A stretch of DNA of 64,000 bases, from the NCBI GenBank assembly GCA_018292915.2, contig JACVVK020000193.1, positions 279,001 through 343,000 of the forward strand, read 5' to 3'. Origin of the DNA: Batillaria attramentaria. Taxonomy: Eukaryota > Mollusca > Gastropoda > Batillariidae. A program made the translations under genes and the position numbers. How positions within the stretch are numbered: the first letter of the stretch is position 1; each line of letters starts with the position of its first letter. The notes below the pieces were generated by a model. The model was not told the DNA's origin. It saw only the letters and a program-made list of their open reading frames with translations, and did not search any database. Positions 10,806 to 21,792 of the stretch are shown here, piece after piece.

Positions 10806-12234
10806 ACTAGAGGAGCAAAGCCTCCTTGGCTCACTTGTCAAGGTCATTCAAAAGAGTATGTTTGTAAAGTTCTTATCACTAGCTTCCTGAAGTAAGGTGT
10901 CTTGTGTTCATAGTTCCTAAGAAAACGGCAAATGGCGATATAACAGTTTTCCCAGGACGGCTTCTATGACCTTGACCTTGAGTCAAGGTCATTCAAATGA
11001 GATCTGTAAGTGAAGAGCTTATCAGTGACCACCATTATGGCAAGTTTGATAGCTCTAATTTTTGTAGTTTCTGTACAAATGGTAACGTAAAATTTCACAA
11101 CAGGTAGCTGTAATGACCTTGACCTTGAGTCAAGGTCACTCAAATGGGTATGTCTGCTTAGGTCTCTTTGCTGCCAATCATTGTGCCTTGTTTGGCGCCT
11201 CTACTGTTTGTTGTTTCCAAGAAAAATGCTAACGTTAAAGTCTCCGCAAAACATCTTGAATGGCCTTGACCTTGACTCAAGGAAATTGAATACAAGTATG
11301 CCAGTACGGGTTTTGTCAATGTCTATCATCAAGCAAAGTTTGATGCCTCTGGTACTCCTACATTCTGAGAAAATGGCAATTTTAAATTTTCAATGAGACA
11401 GCTTTGATGACCTTGACCTTCAGCCAAGGTCATTCAAAATGATATGTCTTGAACGGTCTTGCTGCTGTTTATCAGCAAGCCAGATTTAGTGATTCTGCTG
11501 TTTATTGTTTCTGAGAAAATGCCAATGTTAAGGTTTTGGAAGGTTTTCCGCGAAACAGCTTGTATGGCCTTGACCTTGATTCAAAGTAACTGAATACAGG
11601 TTTGTCAGTAAAGGTGTTGTCAATATCTATCATCTTGCAAAGTTTGATGTCCCTGGCTTTTCTAAATTCTGAGAAAATGCCAATGTAAAATTTCCAAACA
11701 GACAGCTTTAGTGACCTTGACCTTGGGTCAAGATCAATCATTATGGTACGTTTTGAAAGGTCTTATGGCTGTCTATCAGTGTACCACGTTTGCTGCCTCT
11801 GCTGTTCATTGTTTCTGAGAAAATGCCAATGTTAAGGTTTTGGAAGGTTTTCCGTAAAACAGCTTGCATGGCCTTGACCTTGATTCAAAGTCACTGAATA
11901 CAGGTATGTCAGTAAAGGTGTTGTCGATGTCTGTCATCATGCAAAGTTTGATGTCTCTGGCTTTTCTGGACTCTGAGAAAATGCCAATGTAAAGTTTCCA
12001 AACAGACAGCTTTAGTGACCTTGACCTTGTGTCAAGGTCAATCACTATGATATGCTTTGAAAGGTCTTATGGCTGTCTATCAGCTTGCCAAGTTTGGTGC
12101 CTCTGCTGCACATTGTTTCTGAGAAAATGCCAATGTTAAGGTTTACTGCGGACACACAGACACACACACAGACACACACACAGACAGACGACGGAGGGTT
12201 ATTACATAGACTCACTTTGTTACACAAGTGAGCC
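10806..12234 (+). mobile_element. 1.43-kb repeat element of ~152-bp units, plus orientation
   Basis: The left end carries AGCCTCCTTGGCTCACTTGT and the right end GTTACACAAGTGAGCC, so GGCTCACTTGT forms a short terminal inverted repeat. The interior is a tandem array of about 152-bp units with a ~304-bp higher-order period: the minus-strand 79-codon frames at 11741-11502 and 12045-11806 are near identical and 304 bp apart. Each unit carries TGACCTTGACCTTG or TCAAGGTCA. There is no transposase, so it is non-autonomous. The same architecture is found inverted at 20391-21792. Confidence 0.8.
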
Positions 12235-13480
12235 AAAAAATGGATGGTGTGTGTCAACAGGAGACAATGCATCGAAGCGAACAAGACGGAAGTAACTGGA
12301 TCAAAGCTCAGGTGGCGTGAAGTTTAAACAAACTCCTCTGGCAACCACCTATCCAAAAGAAGTGGTGACAAACCAAAATAACGGGATGCTGTTGGGGTAG
12401 CTTACTCAACCAGAGGCAGTATATTATAGTTTGTAAAGATTTTAAGAAGAAACTTTACGGGATGGTTCATTCACGTCTTGATTATTTTCTCCTGCATGAA
12501 TTATCGGAGGTTTGGCTTGTGAACGTAATTTTGACGTCGATAACTGTGTAACATTATGGTTTTTAAGGAACACAGTCCTGGGGGAAAAATCGTTCACGTG
12601 ATTAAAGCGTCTATGTTCGCAACAGCCGCTTTCGAAGTTCTTATGCTGTTTGCCAGATAGAACTATTGTTCATTTGGTCATCGCGACCGTTTTCGTGACT
12701 GTGGCTTCTAATATTAGAGAAATACAACTTTCTTTGAGCCTGCTGTCCATTCCTGAGCAGACTGGGACTCGAAAAATTTGTTACAAGTAGCCACCAATCA
12801 GCGCCGCAACCAAATAACGTCGTCTGCTCAGTACGCTGTACACTTCTAGAACAACTTAAGAGTCACTGCAATGGTCTCAAATGCCATATTGTGAACCAGG
12901 TGATCGATTCTGATGCACATATTGGATAAAAAGTTTTCTACGTGCTGTTGTATGCCTGTCATACGTATTAAGACTTTCAGCTGAACTTCACCAATGGCCC
13001 TGCCAGAATGGCACGGAAATTAACCACGGGACTTGAAGAAATGCTATGTTAAGGGGGAAATACGATGATCAAGCATCGAGGGCTGTCCAAATAGTGCGAG
13101 GAAGCGACGGCAAGTGCGAGGCATTGTGCGGGATTTACGGGGGAGAGCTTAAGTATCCAAAACCACTAAAATAAAGAAGCAGATGTGTTTCTGGTATTGC
13201 CGGCGGGGAGGGAAGGGGAGGAGGTGCAAGGTCTTTACTTTAGTTGCCTTTGCTAAACAGTGGATGGTCGACTTAACACAAGTGATCCGTTTCCCGCCGG
13301 CACTAAGCCAGACTGCATTATTTCTCTTAAGAAAATCCAAACCCTTAATGTGTCTGTGTCTGTGCATAATTCAAATCAAATCTAGCCTTGAATCAGGCCT
13401 CAATTAAAACCTCAGGGTTCAACGCTGAGACTGATAGCTTAATTGTCTATGGATCGGACGGATATCAGGTGAATGGTCCA
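12235..13480. other. Unassigned intronic DNA
   Basis: Intron of gene B between exons 3 and 4. I see no LINE or transposon signature. A G-rich patch is at 13200-13230 and a short direct repeat of GTGCGAGG is near 13095-13125. Confidence 0.4.
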
Positions 13481-13547
13481 ATCAGTTGAGGAGATATACT
13501 GAGGTACAAAAAGAAAGAATGAAAGAAAGAAACCACCGGAAAGTTAC

Positions 13548-13687
13548 CCCCGCTCTGTGTTCGGTCCATGTACAGTTGTACCGTCCTCTCTCTGAGTAAG
13601 CCTTGCTGACGTCACATGTTCCATTCACAGTCCGCTGTGTACCGGCAGTGTTAAACTGGGCTTTGCAGGATGTCACCTCGGCACGGT
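13548..13687 (-). CDS. Gene B exon 3: first half of a split Ig-like domain
   Basis: This 140-bp exon is bounded by the acceptor TGCTTTTAG (13688-13696) after a T-rich tract (visible as poly-A on the plus strand at 13707-13720) and the donor GTAACT at 13547. Entry phase is 1 and exit phase 0. With the last base of exon 2 the junction codon is CAC (His). It encodes RAEVTSCKAQFNT, TVNGTCDVSKAY and RYNCTWTEHRAG, three cysteines with N-x-T glycosylation sequons. It is the N-terminal half of an Ig-like domain completed by exon 4. A split Ig domain is common in vertebrate and invertebrate IgSF genes, so this is not unusual in itself. Confidence 0.75.
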
Positions 13688-13985
13688 CTAAAAGCATAGT
13701 TACAAAAAAAAAAAAAACCCCAAAACCCCCGTAATATCATTGTCACTGAGCTATCAAAATGGTTTGACACGATCTGGTTAATTTTGCGCGTACGGTATTT
13801 TCTGAACATAATACGAGTGTCAACAACAACAGTAATAACTATTACTGCTACTTCTTTACCTGCTCAAAACTATTCAAGAGCCACTTGGGAAAACTCGCGC
13901 AGTATTAAACGATTACGCTTACGTGTGGCTCTATTAAAAACGGTTAAACCATGTTCTGCTCAGTTTTGGCAGCATGGAATTTAAT

Positions 13986-14480
13986 ACGGCATTTCTTTGA
14001 CATTGATCTCTCGATGACCAGTGTACGAAAGAAGAAAGATTAAAATTGCGCCATTGGAAGATTTTACACAATATTTATCCCACAAACATCTTGTTAAGCA
14101 AAATGGGATTAAGACAATCGAATAAATGCCCGTACTGTGATGAAACTAATTTCATTGAACATTTTGTTCTGGAAATGTAAGAAAGTTAAGGCCCTGTGGG
14201 ATTTTTTCTTAAATTCATATAAAAAAAAAACAAACAAACAATCAAACAACTGAGCAGAACATTGTCTTATCAGAATCGATTTGTTGTGGGTTATCAGCCG
14301 GATCAGATTGGAAACAGAGATGTGCAAATTATAAATCACATCAGCCTCATTGCCAAAACGGTAATAAGCAAGTTTAAATATGGCAATAAACACCACGAAC
14401 AATATTTAAAACAAAAAATAATTGTAGTTCCGTTTGAACACCCAGAACGTCCGCAGAGTTACCTTTTGTTTGTTTGTTGA
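13986..14480 (+). pseudogene. Tx1/L1-like LINE C-terminal fragment
   Basis: With small frame shifts the plus strand reads RHWKILHNIYPTNILLSKMG, then LRQSNKCPYCDETNFIEH, a C-terminal CxxC-H type knuckle of LINE ORF2, and later QNRFVVGYQPDQIGNRDV and AKTVISKFKYGN. This resembles the C-termini at 34.4 and 37.3 kb in the same window. An A-rich interruption lies at 14220-14250. Only the 3' end is present, as usual for 5'-truncated LINE copies. Confidence 0.7.
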
Positions 14481-14530
14481 AGTTATGTCCCATTTGTTTA
14501 CGTCCTGAAGAAGGCGAAAGCCGAAACGTT

Positions 14531-15189
14531 GACCTGTGCCGTCCTTTGTGAAAGTTAAGTGGTTTCTGTCCCTTTTGTGTCGCTTTTATTTACCCAGAAG
14601 AAAATAACACTTCTTATATCTCAGACATGCACAAACCGCCTACAGTGCCTGGGCCGAAACTCGAATAATTAGTACAAGCTACAATTCCAACCTACTCATT
14701 TCGTCTCGAAACAGGCGGTCGTAAGATAGCAACGCCCGCCGTGCTTACTGGTCAGTTTGCAGACAATCGCGTCAGACGTGCTTTTCAGAGCGGAACTGAC
14801 ATACTGCATGTACTACAAGTCGAAAACAGCTCTAGCCGAGATCGATCCCCGGATCTGTGCAGTGATCAAGATAGCAACGAGGACTCGTGGACTGAATAAG
14901 GAAACAACAGACGGGTTTGAATCCCAAATGTTTTGAAAGCGAAAGCGACGACGATGAGGCACTCTAATCCGTCGTCCTTTCACTGTGGAATGTAACTACG
15001 TTTGACCACTGGTCCAACCAATAGTCGACGAAATATTGTAAGAAAATGACGGTCTAAAATTGGACGACAATACGTGTACTCTGAAGGGAAAGTTTGAAGA
15101 GTTCAAGATTCCGAAGAACTACACCACCCTGGCAGTGCCCCACACAACTCAGGAAGTGTTCTGAGCAGTGGACCATGACGTTCGCGGGG
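14531..15189. other. Unassigned intronic DNA
   Basis: Nothing with a convincing frame. 13700-13985 upstream of the LINE fragment is likewise unassigned. Confidence 0.4.
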
Positions 15190-15414
15190 CAAGCGAGCGA
15201 GCAATATTTGCTGTATATGCGCTTTCTATTCATGTTTCTTTTATCTAGTTGTAATTGCTGTTTGCTTTCTGCGCTTTTTTTGTAATCGGGAGTACGGTAA
15301 ATTAGCATGAAGCGTCTCCTGCATGTCCTAGGTTTATACTGCCCCGTACATAAGTTTGAATAAGCCGCCCAGCGTTACAGTTTTTTTTTTTTTCACGTGG
15401 TGCAGGCACACTTA
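15190..15414 (+). repeat. Retroposon copy whose tail is split by the 3.5-kb element
   Basis: 15190-15411 matches 38826-39258 in order (GCAATATTTGCTGTATATGC, AGTTGTAATTG, TTTATACTGCCCCGTA, GTGCAGGCACAC). Its tail GCCGCGAATTAGT resumes at 18904 on the far side of the inserted element, exactly where the copy at 39.26 kb continues uninterrupted. No protein frame is present. Confidence 0.8.
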
Positions 15415-16150
15415 TAGGCTAGGAAAATTGCTGAACAAGGTAGAACAAATTTGATCCTAACTTTTTATTACAGATTTTAGTAGAACACAGCCCCCTAATG
15501 CTGTGGTGGTCTCCGTGAATTTTTTCTCCGTCCGCGTCACCGTTAAAAACGACCGTTTACCTTGCCATTTTCACTATATGAGCCCTATAAATGGGCTTTT
15601 GAGGGTGTGCACAAAGTATGCGTGTTTGCGGGTACAGAAATGCGCAGAACTCCACTCTAAATACGGCTACTGTTAGACAAGACATGCATTGTTGACATAC
15701 TGAAATTTTACCCCAATCAGAATGATGCTTCCTGGAAAATTGCGGCCATCAGTTTGGCCGTTGATTCAAAGGACCCTGTAAAACGGCAGTATTTGATGCT
15801 TGTGCAATTATCAGGTCACTGCAGGTGACATGTATCGCGGAAAACATTTACGAACATTGAACAATTTAGTCAGGAAACGCTTCTTTGGTGTTGTGAAGTT
15901 CCCTTGTCACCGCATGTGCGGGTAAGTATGAAATATGATATCCAAGTGAGCACTTTTTTCGGTAGCGATATTTAGGGGGTGTACTTACTAAAGTAGTTGC
16001 TGCGTTGTGAGTAGTGAATGTTTTTTCTCAAACAGCAGTGCACACTCAAGAATAGTATCGCAGTTGTGTCATATCAAAAAATCATTGAAATCGCTTTTGT
16101 ACTTTTGTCACAAACAGCCAACGAAAGTGCAACCTGTTTAATAATGGCTG
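15415..16150 (+). repeat. Left arm of the 3.5-kb inverted repeat
   Basis: Pairs with 18900-18153. Differences are mostly single bases and a small indel zone in the outer 30-60 bp. Confidence 0.9.
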
Positions 16151-16157
16151 CTAGTTC

Positions 16158-16308
16158 AGTAATAGCAAAGTGCAATGGAAATTATGTAGAGCACAACCTC
16201 AAGTCTATAGTAGTATGTGGCTGAATTCATTTCAAGTGTTATGGGGTATGTGAATCACACGGCAAACATGTTTTCAAGGTCAAGGTCATTGGTTTGTCTG
16301 TTTACTCC
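16158..16308 (+). repeat. Inner inverted repeat, left arm
   Basis: Pairs with 16838-16690 (GGCTGAATTCATTTCAAGTG against its complement, and AAACATG..AAGGTCAAGGTCA). Weaker pairing continues inward to about 16355 and 16630. Confidence 0.8.
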
Positions 16309-16689
16309 AAATCATTTTACTTCATCGCTCAGAATAAGCATTTTGGTGCTGCTAACTTTTGTCCCCGTGGTTTGGTGAGTTCACAACATCCCCAGAATAA
16401 AAATATGACTGCAAAATCTTCAGAACTCAAGCGTGACCTTGACCTTTACTAGAGGTCACCAGAAAGGCATTCTTATCTATGCATATTAGGCAAATGTAAT
16501 GCCAAAAGTTGTATTTACAAAATTTTCACCCAGTCTCTATGATCTTTACTCCCAAGGTCAAGGTCACCAAAGTTGTCCACAAGAAATCTTCTTATACAAA
16601 CATCGTTTGTGCTAATTTTGTTTTGCCTGGTGCTTGTGACTGCTTGTTCTTTTGCTTATTCTAACACAGCGATGAAACAAAATGTTTGG

Positions 16690-16838
16690 GAGTAAACAGA
16701 CGAACCGATGACCTTGACCTTGTAAACATGTTTGCCGTGTGATTAACATACCTCATAACACTTGAAATGAATTCAGCCACTTACTACTGTAGACTTGATG
16801 TTGTGTTCTACATACTCTCCATCACATTTTGCTAGTAA
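16690..16838 (-). repeat. Inner inverted repeat, right arm
   Basis: Inverse of 16158-16308, giving a hairpin nested inside the larger hairpin. The remaining loop at 16839-18152 shows no gene. Confidence 0.8.
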
Positions 16839-18152
16839 TGTATGCCAGTAATTTTCATTTGTAAATTTGTGAATGTCCAAAAAAAGGCAACATAACGGTG
16901 TTTGTTCCCAAGGAAAATAAAAGAGATTTCACAGATTTGCTTTTGTGTCTATTGTTTTTTATTTGCATTTGTGTAATATTATTTTTCTGGAAGTTTCATA
17001 TTACGTTTGTCTAATTTCTGTACCTGTACCTCAAAACAGGAATTAATGAAAATGTCATTTTCTGAGTGCGTTAGAATTTGAGGCAAAAAGGTATACTTGT
17101 AATAGTATTTTAGGGATGCTGGACCATTTCTCTAAAGCATGATGTGCGTCTGCAAATGATCTGTCAAGCGTAGCAGCTGCAGCAGCGTAATATGTCAGCC
17201 CGGTCCCCATCAGTAAGAGAATTGGCGTCTATATGGAAAAAGGAAGATTTGATAACTGAGAGCTTCTACAGGCAAATCTGATGTCATTTCGTTGGACCAC
17301 CGCATGGTGTCTGGCCTAACATATCCAGTAGTCAAACTTGAAGTGTGTGAATAATACCTGCTGCAGCAGCGTCATTTGTAATCTTTGCTGTGTATAGTCA
17401 ATTTTTGTACCCAACCACAATATGGATTCCCGTCATTACCCATCACAGCCAAAGGGACATAGTGGATGGGCTAGTAACACGTAAGTGCCAAGCCTCTCCT
17501 CTAAAAGTTGGTAAATAACAAAAAACGCTGTGTACACTGTGGCCGTCATATCTGGCTACTTGGTAACCTACCCCCGTAGCAATTAATGCTCTGTTTAATT
17601 AGAAAAAGGCAATTTAAGTCACCTATTTCAAGCAGTGAAGAGTTCATGAAATTTGATGTGGGATGCACGTTTTCCTTGTCCTGGAATCACTCTACTTTTT
17701 CCAATATGTAAAACAATGACAAGTTAAAACTGGTGGCTGGTAGCAGCAAAATATAAACCTACCCCCCACACAGCATGTAATGGAGGAAATGGAAAAAAAT
17801 GGGTAAAAATAATGACCGCTGTAAAGAAGACGTGCTTGTTTAGATTCAGGGATCTTTCTTCATACGACTAGTCATTGTCTTTTCCTCCAAGACAAATGTA
17901 TAAAAGGAAATTGCATCAAGTGTAGCAATTATGGCAGGCTCTTTGGTAAGCACCGTTTTCAGCCCATATAGGGAACTGATAGCTTCAATTAACGGCCATC
18001 TATAAGCAATAATCACTCATACAAGTTCTGGAAGATAACTCTGAAACATCGAGCAGGTGCCCGAATATTTGCATCATATTATACTTGTTTTCGCGGATAC
18101 ACCTTATCACAGCAACCAATCAAGTGTCCCTACTCCCATCATTACGCATATT

Positions 18153-18900
18153 CAGCCATTATTAAACAGGTTGCACTTTCGTTGGCTGTTTGTGACAAAA
18201 GTACAAAAGCGATTTCAATAAACTTTTGATATGACACAACTGCGATACTATTCTTGAGTGTGCACTGCTGTTTGAGAAAAACCGTTCACTACTCACAACG
18301 CAGCAACTACTTTAGTAAGTACACCCCCAAAATATCGCTACCGAAAAAAGTGCTCACTTGGATGTCATAGTTCATACTTACCCGCACATGCGGTGACAAG
18401 GGAACTTCACAACACCAAAGAAGCGTTTCCTGACTAAATTGTTCAATGTTCGTAAATGTTTTCCGCGATACATGTCACCTGCAGTGACCTGATAATTGCA
18501 CAAGCATCAAATACTGCCGTTTTACAGGGTCCTTTGAATCAACGGCCAAACTGATGGCCGCAATTTTCCAGGAAGCATCATTCTGATTGGGGTAAAATTT
18601 CAGTATGTCAACAATGCATGTCTTGTCTAACAGTAGCCGTATTTAGAGTGGAGTTCTGCGCATTTCTGTACCCGCAAACACGCATACTTTGTGCACACCC
18701 TCAAAAGCCCATTTATAGGGCTCATATAGTGAAAATGGCAAGGTAAACGGTCGTTTTTAACGGTGACGCGGACGGAGAAAAAATTCACGGAGACCACCAC
18801 AGCATTAGGGGCCTGTGCTCTACTGATTACTGTAATAACAAGTTAGAATCAAATTTGTTCTACCTTCCGCTATATAAAAAAGCCTAATTAGACTAGCCTA
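18153..18900 (-). repeat. Right arm of the 3.5-kb inverted repeat
   Basis: Inverse of 15415-16150. It ends in CTAGCCTA directly before the TTA duplication. Confidence 0.9.
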
Positions 18901-18954
18901 TTAGCCGCGAATTAGTTTTTGTGGCTTGCGAGGCGTAAGCCGTAAAAGCTCAGT

Positions 18955-19030
18955 CACTCAGACAGATTGACAGACTGACGACGGAGGGTTAATGCATAGA
19001 CTCAATTTGTTACACAAGTGAGCCAAAAAA
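18955..19030 (+). repeat. Short right-end fragment of the GACCTTGACC-unit element
   Basis: Carries GACGACGGAGGGTTAATGCA, then GTTACACAAGTGAGCC and AAAAAA. Its end lies only about six bases beyond the splice donor of gene B exon 2 (19037). Confidence 0.75.
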
Positions 19031-19037
19031 TACTTAC

Positions 19038-19373
19038 GGACAACATCGAGCTGACAGGAGACCTGGCCCTGACTTGGAGTACCACAGATCAGTGTGAAGC
19101 TGCCGTATAACGATCTGTAGGTTTTGATGTCTTGCTTGAAGGTCAGCTGACTGGACGTGCTGGACGGGGACCGCGTGGTGGAGAAGAGGGGGGTAGTATT
19201 GGTGCACGATCCAGACGGTGTACATGTTGATACTTGGACGGTCGTCCCGCTAGAGGCGGTGAATCTCCACGTGATGTCCTCATTCTGTCCGGCTCCCCGA
19301 CATGTGACGACATTACTGGACGACGTCTCATCCACCTCGATAACGTTAGACACGCACTGCTGGAGATCCAGAC
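19038..19373 (-). CDS. Gene B exon 2: first Ig-like domain
   Basis: This 336-bp exon is bounded by the acceptor ATTTCAG (19374-19380) and a strong donor GTAAGT (19037). Phase 1-1, 112 codons. Spliced after the signal-peptide exon the junction codon is GGT, reading IGLDLQQCVSNVIEV. It encodes VVTCRGAGQNEDITWRF (Cys and Trp of an Ig core), a Thr/Ser-rich middle with CTPSGSCTN, and later SFTLICGTPSQGQVSCQLDV. This makes it a V/I-type extracellular domain with extra cysteines. The donor is followed within six bases by the terminus of a repeat element, so the transposon landed at the exon edge without destroying the site. Binding partner unknown. Confidence 0.85.
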
Positions 19374-20390
19374 CTGAAATATAACGTTAGACAAGCACTG
19401 CTGGAGTTTCAGACCTGAGATATAACGTAGCGATAACTTGTCAGTAGTGTGATCTGCGCATGTAGTGATGACTTGTATGATTTCTGTGTGTACACAGATG
19501 ATTTTGATTGTGTACCCTTGATCATGCGCATGATTAGTGTACTTATGATTTTGTAATAATGATTAATGTACGTACCGACGAATTTGTAATGATTATCTTT
19601 ATTTTGTCCGTGTGCCGATGATTAATTTTGGTACATGCACCTTTCATTTTGTGCATATACCTATGGTAAATGCATGTACTCAGGACTTTGTATACATGTA
19701 TGTATAATGCTGCAAGTGCACAATCAATTTTGGCTTTTGCGCATCCACGCTTAGTTTGTCTGCAGACAAACACGACGAGTGACGTCACTGTTTCTGTTTT
19801 TAGAAAAAAAAATCATCAGGAACTTAATATCTATTTGTCGAGAAGTTGACCCCTTGCAATACTGAATGCCTTTTGGAAAGGAAACAGTGGTTAGAAAGGA
19901 AATGGGTTAGCAGAAATGGAAACTTTACGTCAAATTAATAGACACCCGACTAATGAAGAGGCCGTTTTTCTTGAGAGGAAATGGGCATTAAACTCTGAAG
20001 AAATGCTTATAGTGTCTGTTTTCAGGAACATCCTTAGCGGTGCCTGATAACCGTTGAGATCCATGTGCTGATAACGGCCGTCTCAAGCACTGAAACCTTC
20101 CAATTCTGTAATTACTCTCACTGATAAGAATATTCTAGACATATGCATATGTCTTACTTAATGACCCTGTGTCAAGGTCATGGTCACATAATACATATTG
20201 ACAGATGTTATTTTCAGCTACATGTACATGTATAAGCATTGGCATGTTTTAGGGAATGACATTAATCAGAGGCTCAAAGTCTACCGCGGTTACACCAATT
20301 GATAAGAATTTTCTAGCAATAAATATTTGCATGATTATGGTGAAAGGTCCCCGTCACAAAAGCTAAAGACATGAACATGATGGCATTTTT
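19374..20390. other. Unassigned intronic DNA
   Basis: A short direct duplication, TATAACGTTAGACA-type, is at 19330-19440 next to the acceptor. The rest is AT-rich with no credible frame. Confidence 0.45.
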
Positions 20391-21792
20391 GGCTCACTTG
20401 TGTAACAAAGTGAGTCTATGTAATAGCCCTCCGTCGTCTGTCTGTGTGTCTGTCTGTGTGTCCGCAGTAAACCTTAACATTGGCCTTTTCTCAGAATCTA
20501 CAAAAAGCAGAGGCACCAAACTTGGCCTGCTGATAGACAGCCATGAGACCTTTCAAAACATACCATATTGATTGACTTTGACCCAAGGTCAAGGCCACTA
20601 GAGCTGTCTGTTTGCTGGGTTTCATTGGCATTTTCTCAGAATCTAGAAAAGCCAGAGACATCAAACTTTGTATGATTATAGACATTGACAACACCTTTAC
20701 TGACATACCTGTATTCAGTGGCTTTGAGTCAAGGTCAAGGCTTGCGGCAATGCTTCCAAAACCTTAACATTGACATTTTCTCAGAAACAATAAATGGCAG
20801 AAGCACCGAACCTGGCTTGCTGATAGACAGCCATAAGACCTTTCAAAACATACCATATTGACTGACCTTGATCAAAGTTCAAGGTCACCAAAGCTGTCTG
20901 TTTGGAAATTTTACATTGGCATTTTCTCAGAATCTAGAAAAGCCAGAGACATCAAACTTTGCGTGATGATGGACATTGACAACAACTTTACTGATATACC
21001 TGTATTTAGTGGCTTTGAGTCAAGGTCAAGGCCATACAAGCTGTTTGCGGAAATGCTTCCAAAACCTTACATTGACATTTTCTCAGAAACAATAAATGGC
21101 AGAAGCGCCAAACCTGGCTTGCTGATAGACAGCAGTAAGACCTTTCAAGTTATACTGTTTGAATGACTGAAGGTCAAGGTCACTAAATCTGTCTCACTGG
21201 AAATTTACAATTGCCATTTTCTCAAAATCTAGGGATACCAGAGACATCAAACTTTGTACGATGACAGACATTGACGAAACCTGTACTGGCATACTTGTAT
21301 TCAATTTCCTTGAGTCAAGGTCAAGGCCACTCAAAATGTTTTGCGGAGTCCTTAACGTTAGCATTTTCATGGAAACAACAAACAGCAGAGACACCAAACA
21401 AGGCACAATGATAGGCAGCAATGAGACCTATGCAGACATAGCCTTTTGAATGAACTTGACTCAAGGTCAAGGTCAATACAGCTGTCTGTTATGAAATTTT
21501 ACATTACCGTTTGTACAGAAGCTGCGAAAACTAGAGCTATCAAACGTGGCATAAAGATAGTCAGTGATAAGCTCTTCACTTAAAGATCTCATTTGAATGA
21601 CCTTGACCCAAAGTCAAGGTAATACACGCTGTCCTTGGAAAACTGTTATGTTGCCATTTGCCTTTTTCTTAGGAACTATGAACACAAGAGACATCTTACT
21701 TCAGGATAGACAGTGATAGCTTTACAAACATACTCTTTTGAATGACCTTGACCCATCTCACAAGTGAGCCAAGGAGGCTTTGCTCCTCTAGT
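20391..21792 (-). mobile_element. 1.4-kb repeat element of ~152-bp units, minus orientation
   Basis: The mirror of 10806-12234. It starts GGCTCACTTGTGTAACAAAG with CCCTCCGTCGTCTGTCTGTG and ends CTCACAAGTGAGCC then AGGAGGCTTTGCTCCTCTAG. The interior is again units of about 150 bp with TCAAGGTCA motifs and TTTTCTCAGAA. Length and boundaries match the other copy, which indicates a defined mobile family, not drifting satellite. Confidence 0.8.

Larger units (their letters stand above)
15415..18900. mobile_element. 3,486-bp foldback-type transposon with ~740-bp TIRs and TTA duplication
   Basis: Both ends carry TAGGCTAG as an inverted repeat, and TTA flanks both sides (15412-15414 and 18901-18903). 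Removing it restores GCACAC-TTA-GCCGCG, matching the empty copy at 39.26 kb (GCACACTCAGCCGCG). Arms 15415-16150 and 18153-18900 look about 95% or more identical by eye. The 2.0-kb centre holds a second inverted repeat. No frame above ~70 codons is credible, so it is non-autonomous. A 3-bp TTA duplication occurs in PIF/Harbinger elements, but the ends do not look like that family. It lies within a gene B intron. Confidence 0.85.

Noticed and set aside
14499..14532. Hammerhead-ribozyme-like CTGAAGA..GGCGAAAGCC..GAAAC
   Set aside because: The core-like words are present, but the flanks pair with each other (ACG with CGT), giving a plain hairpin, with no cleavage-site strand or third helix.
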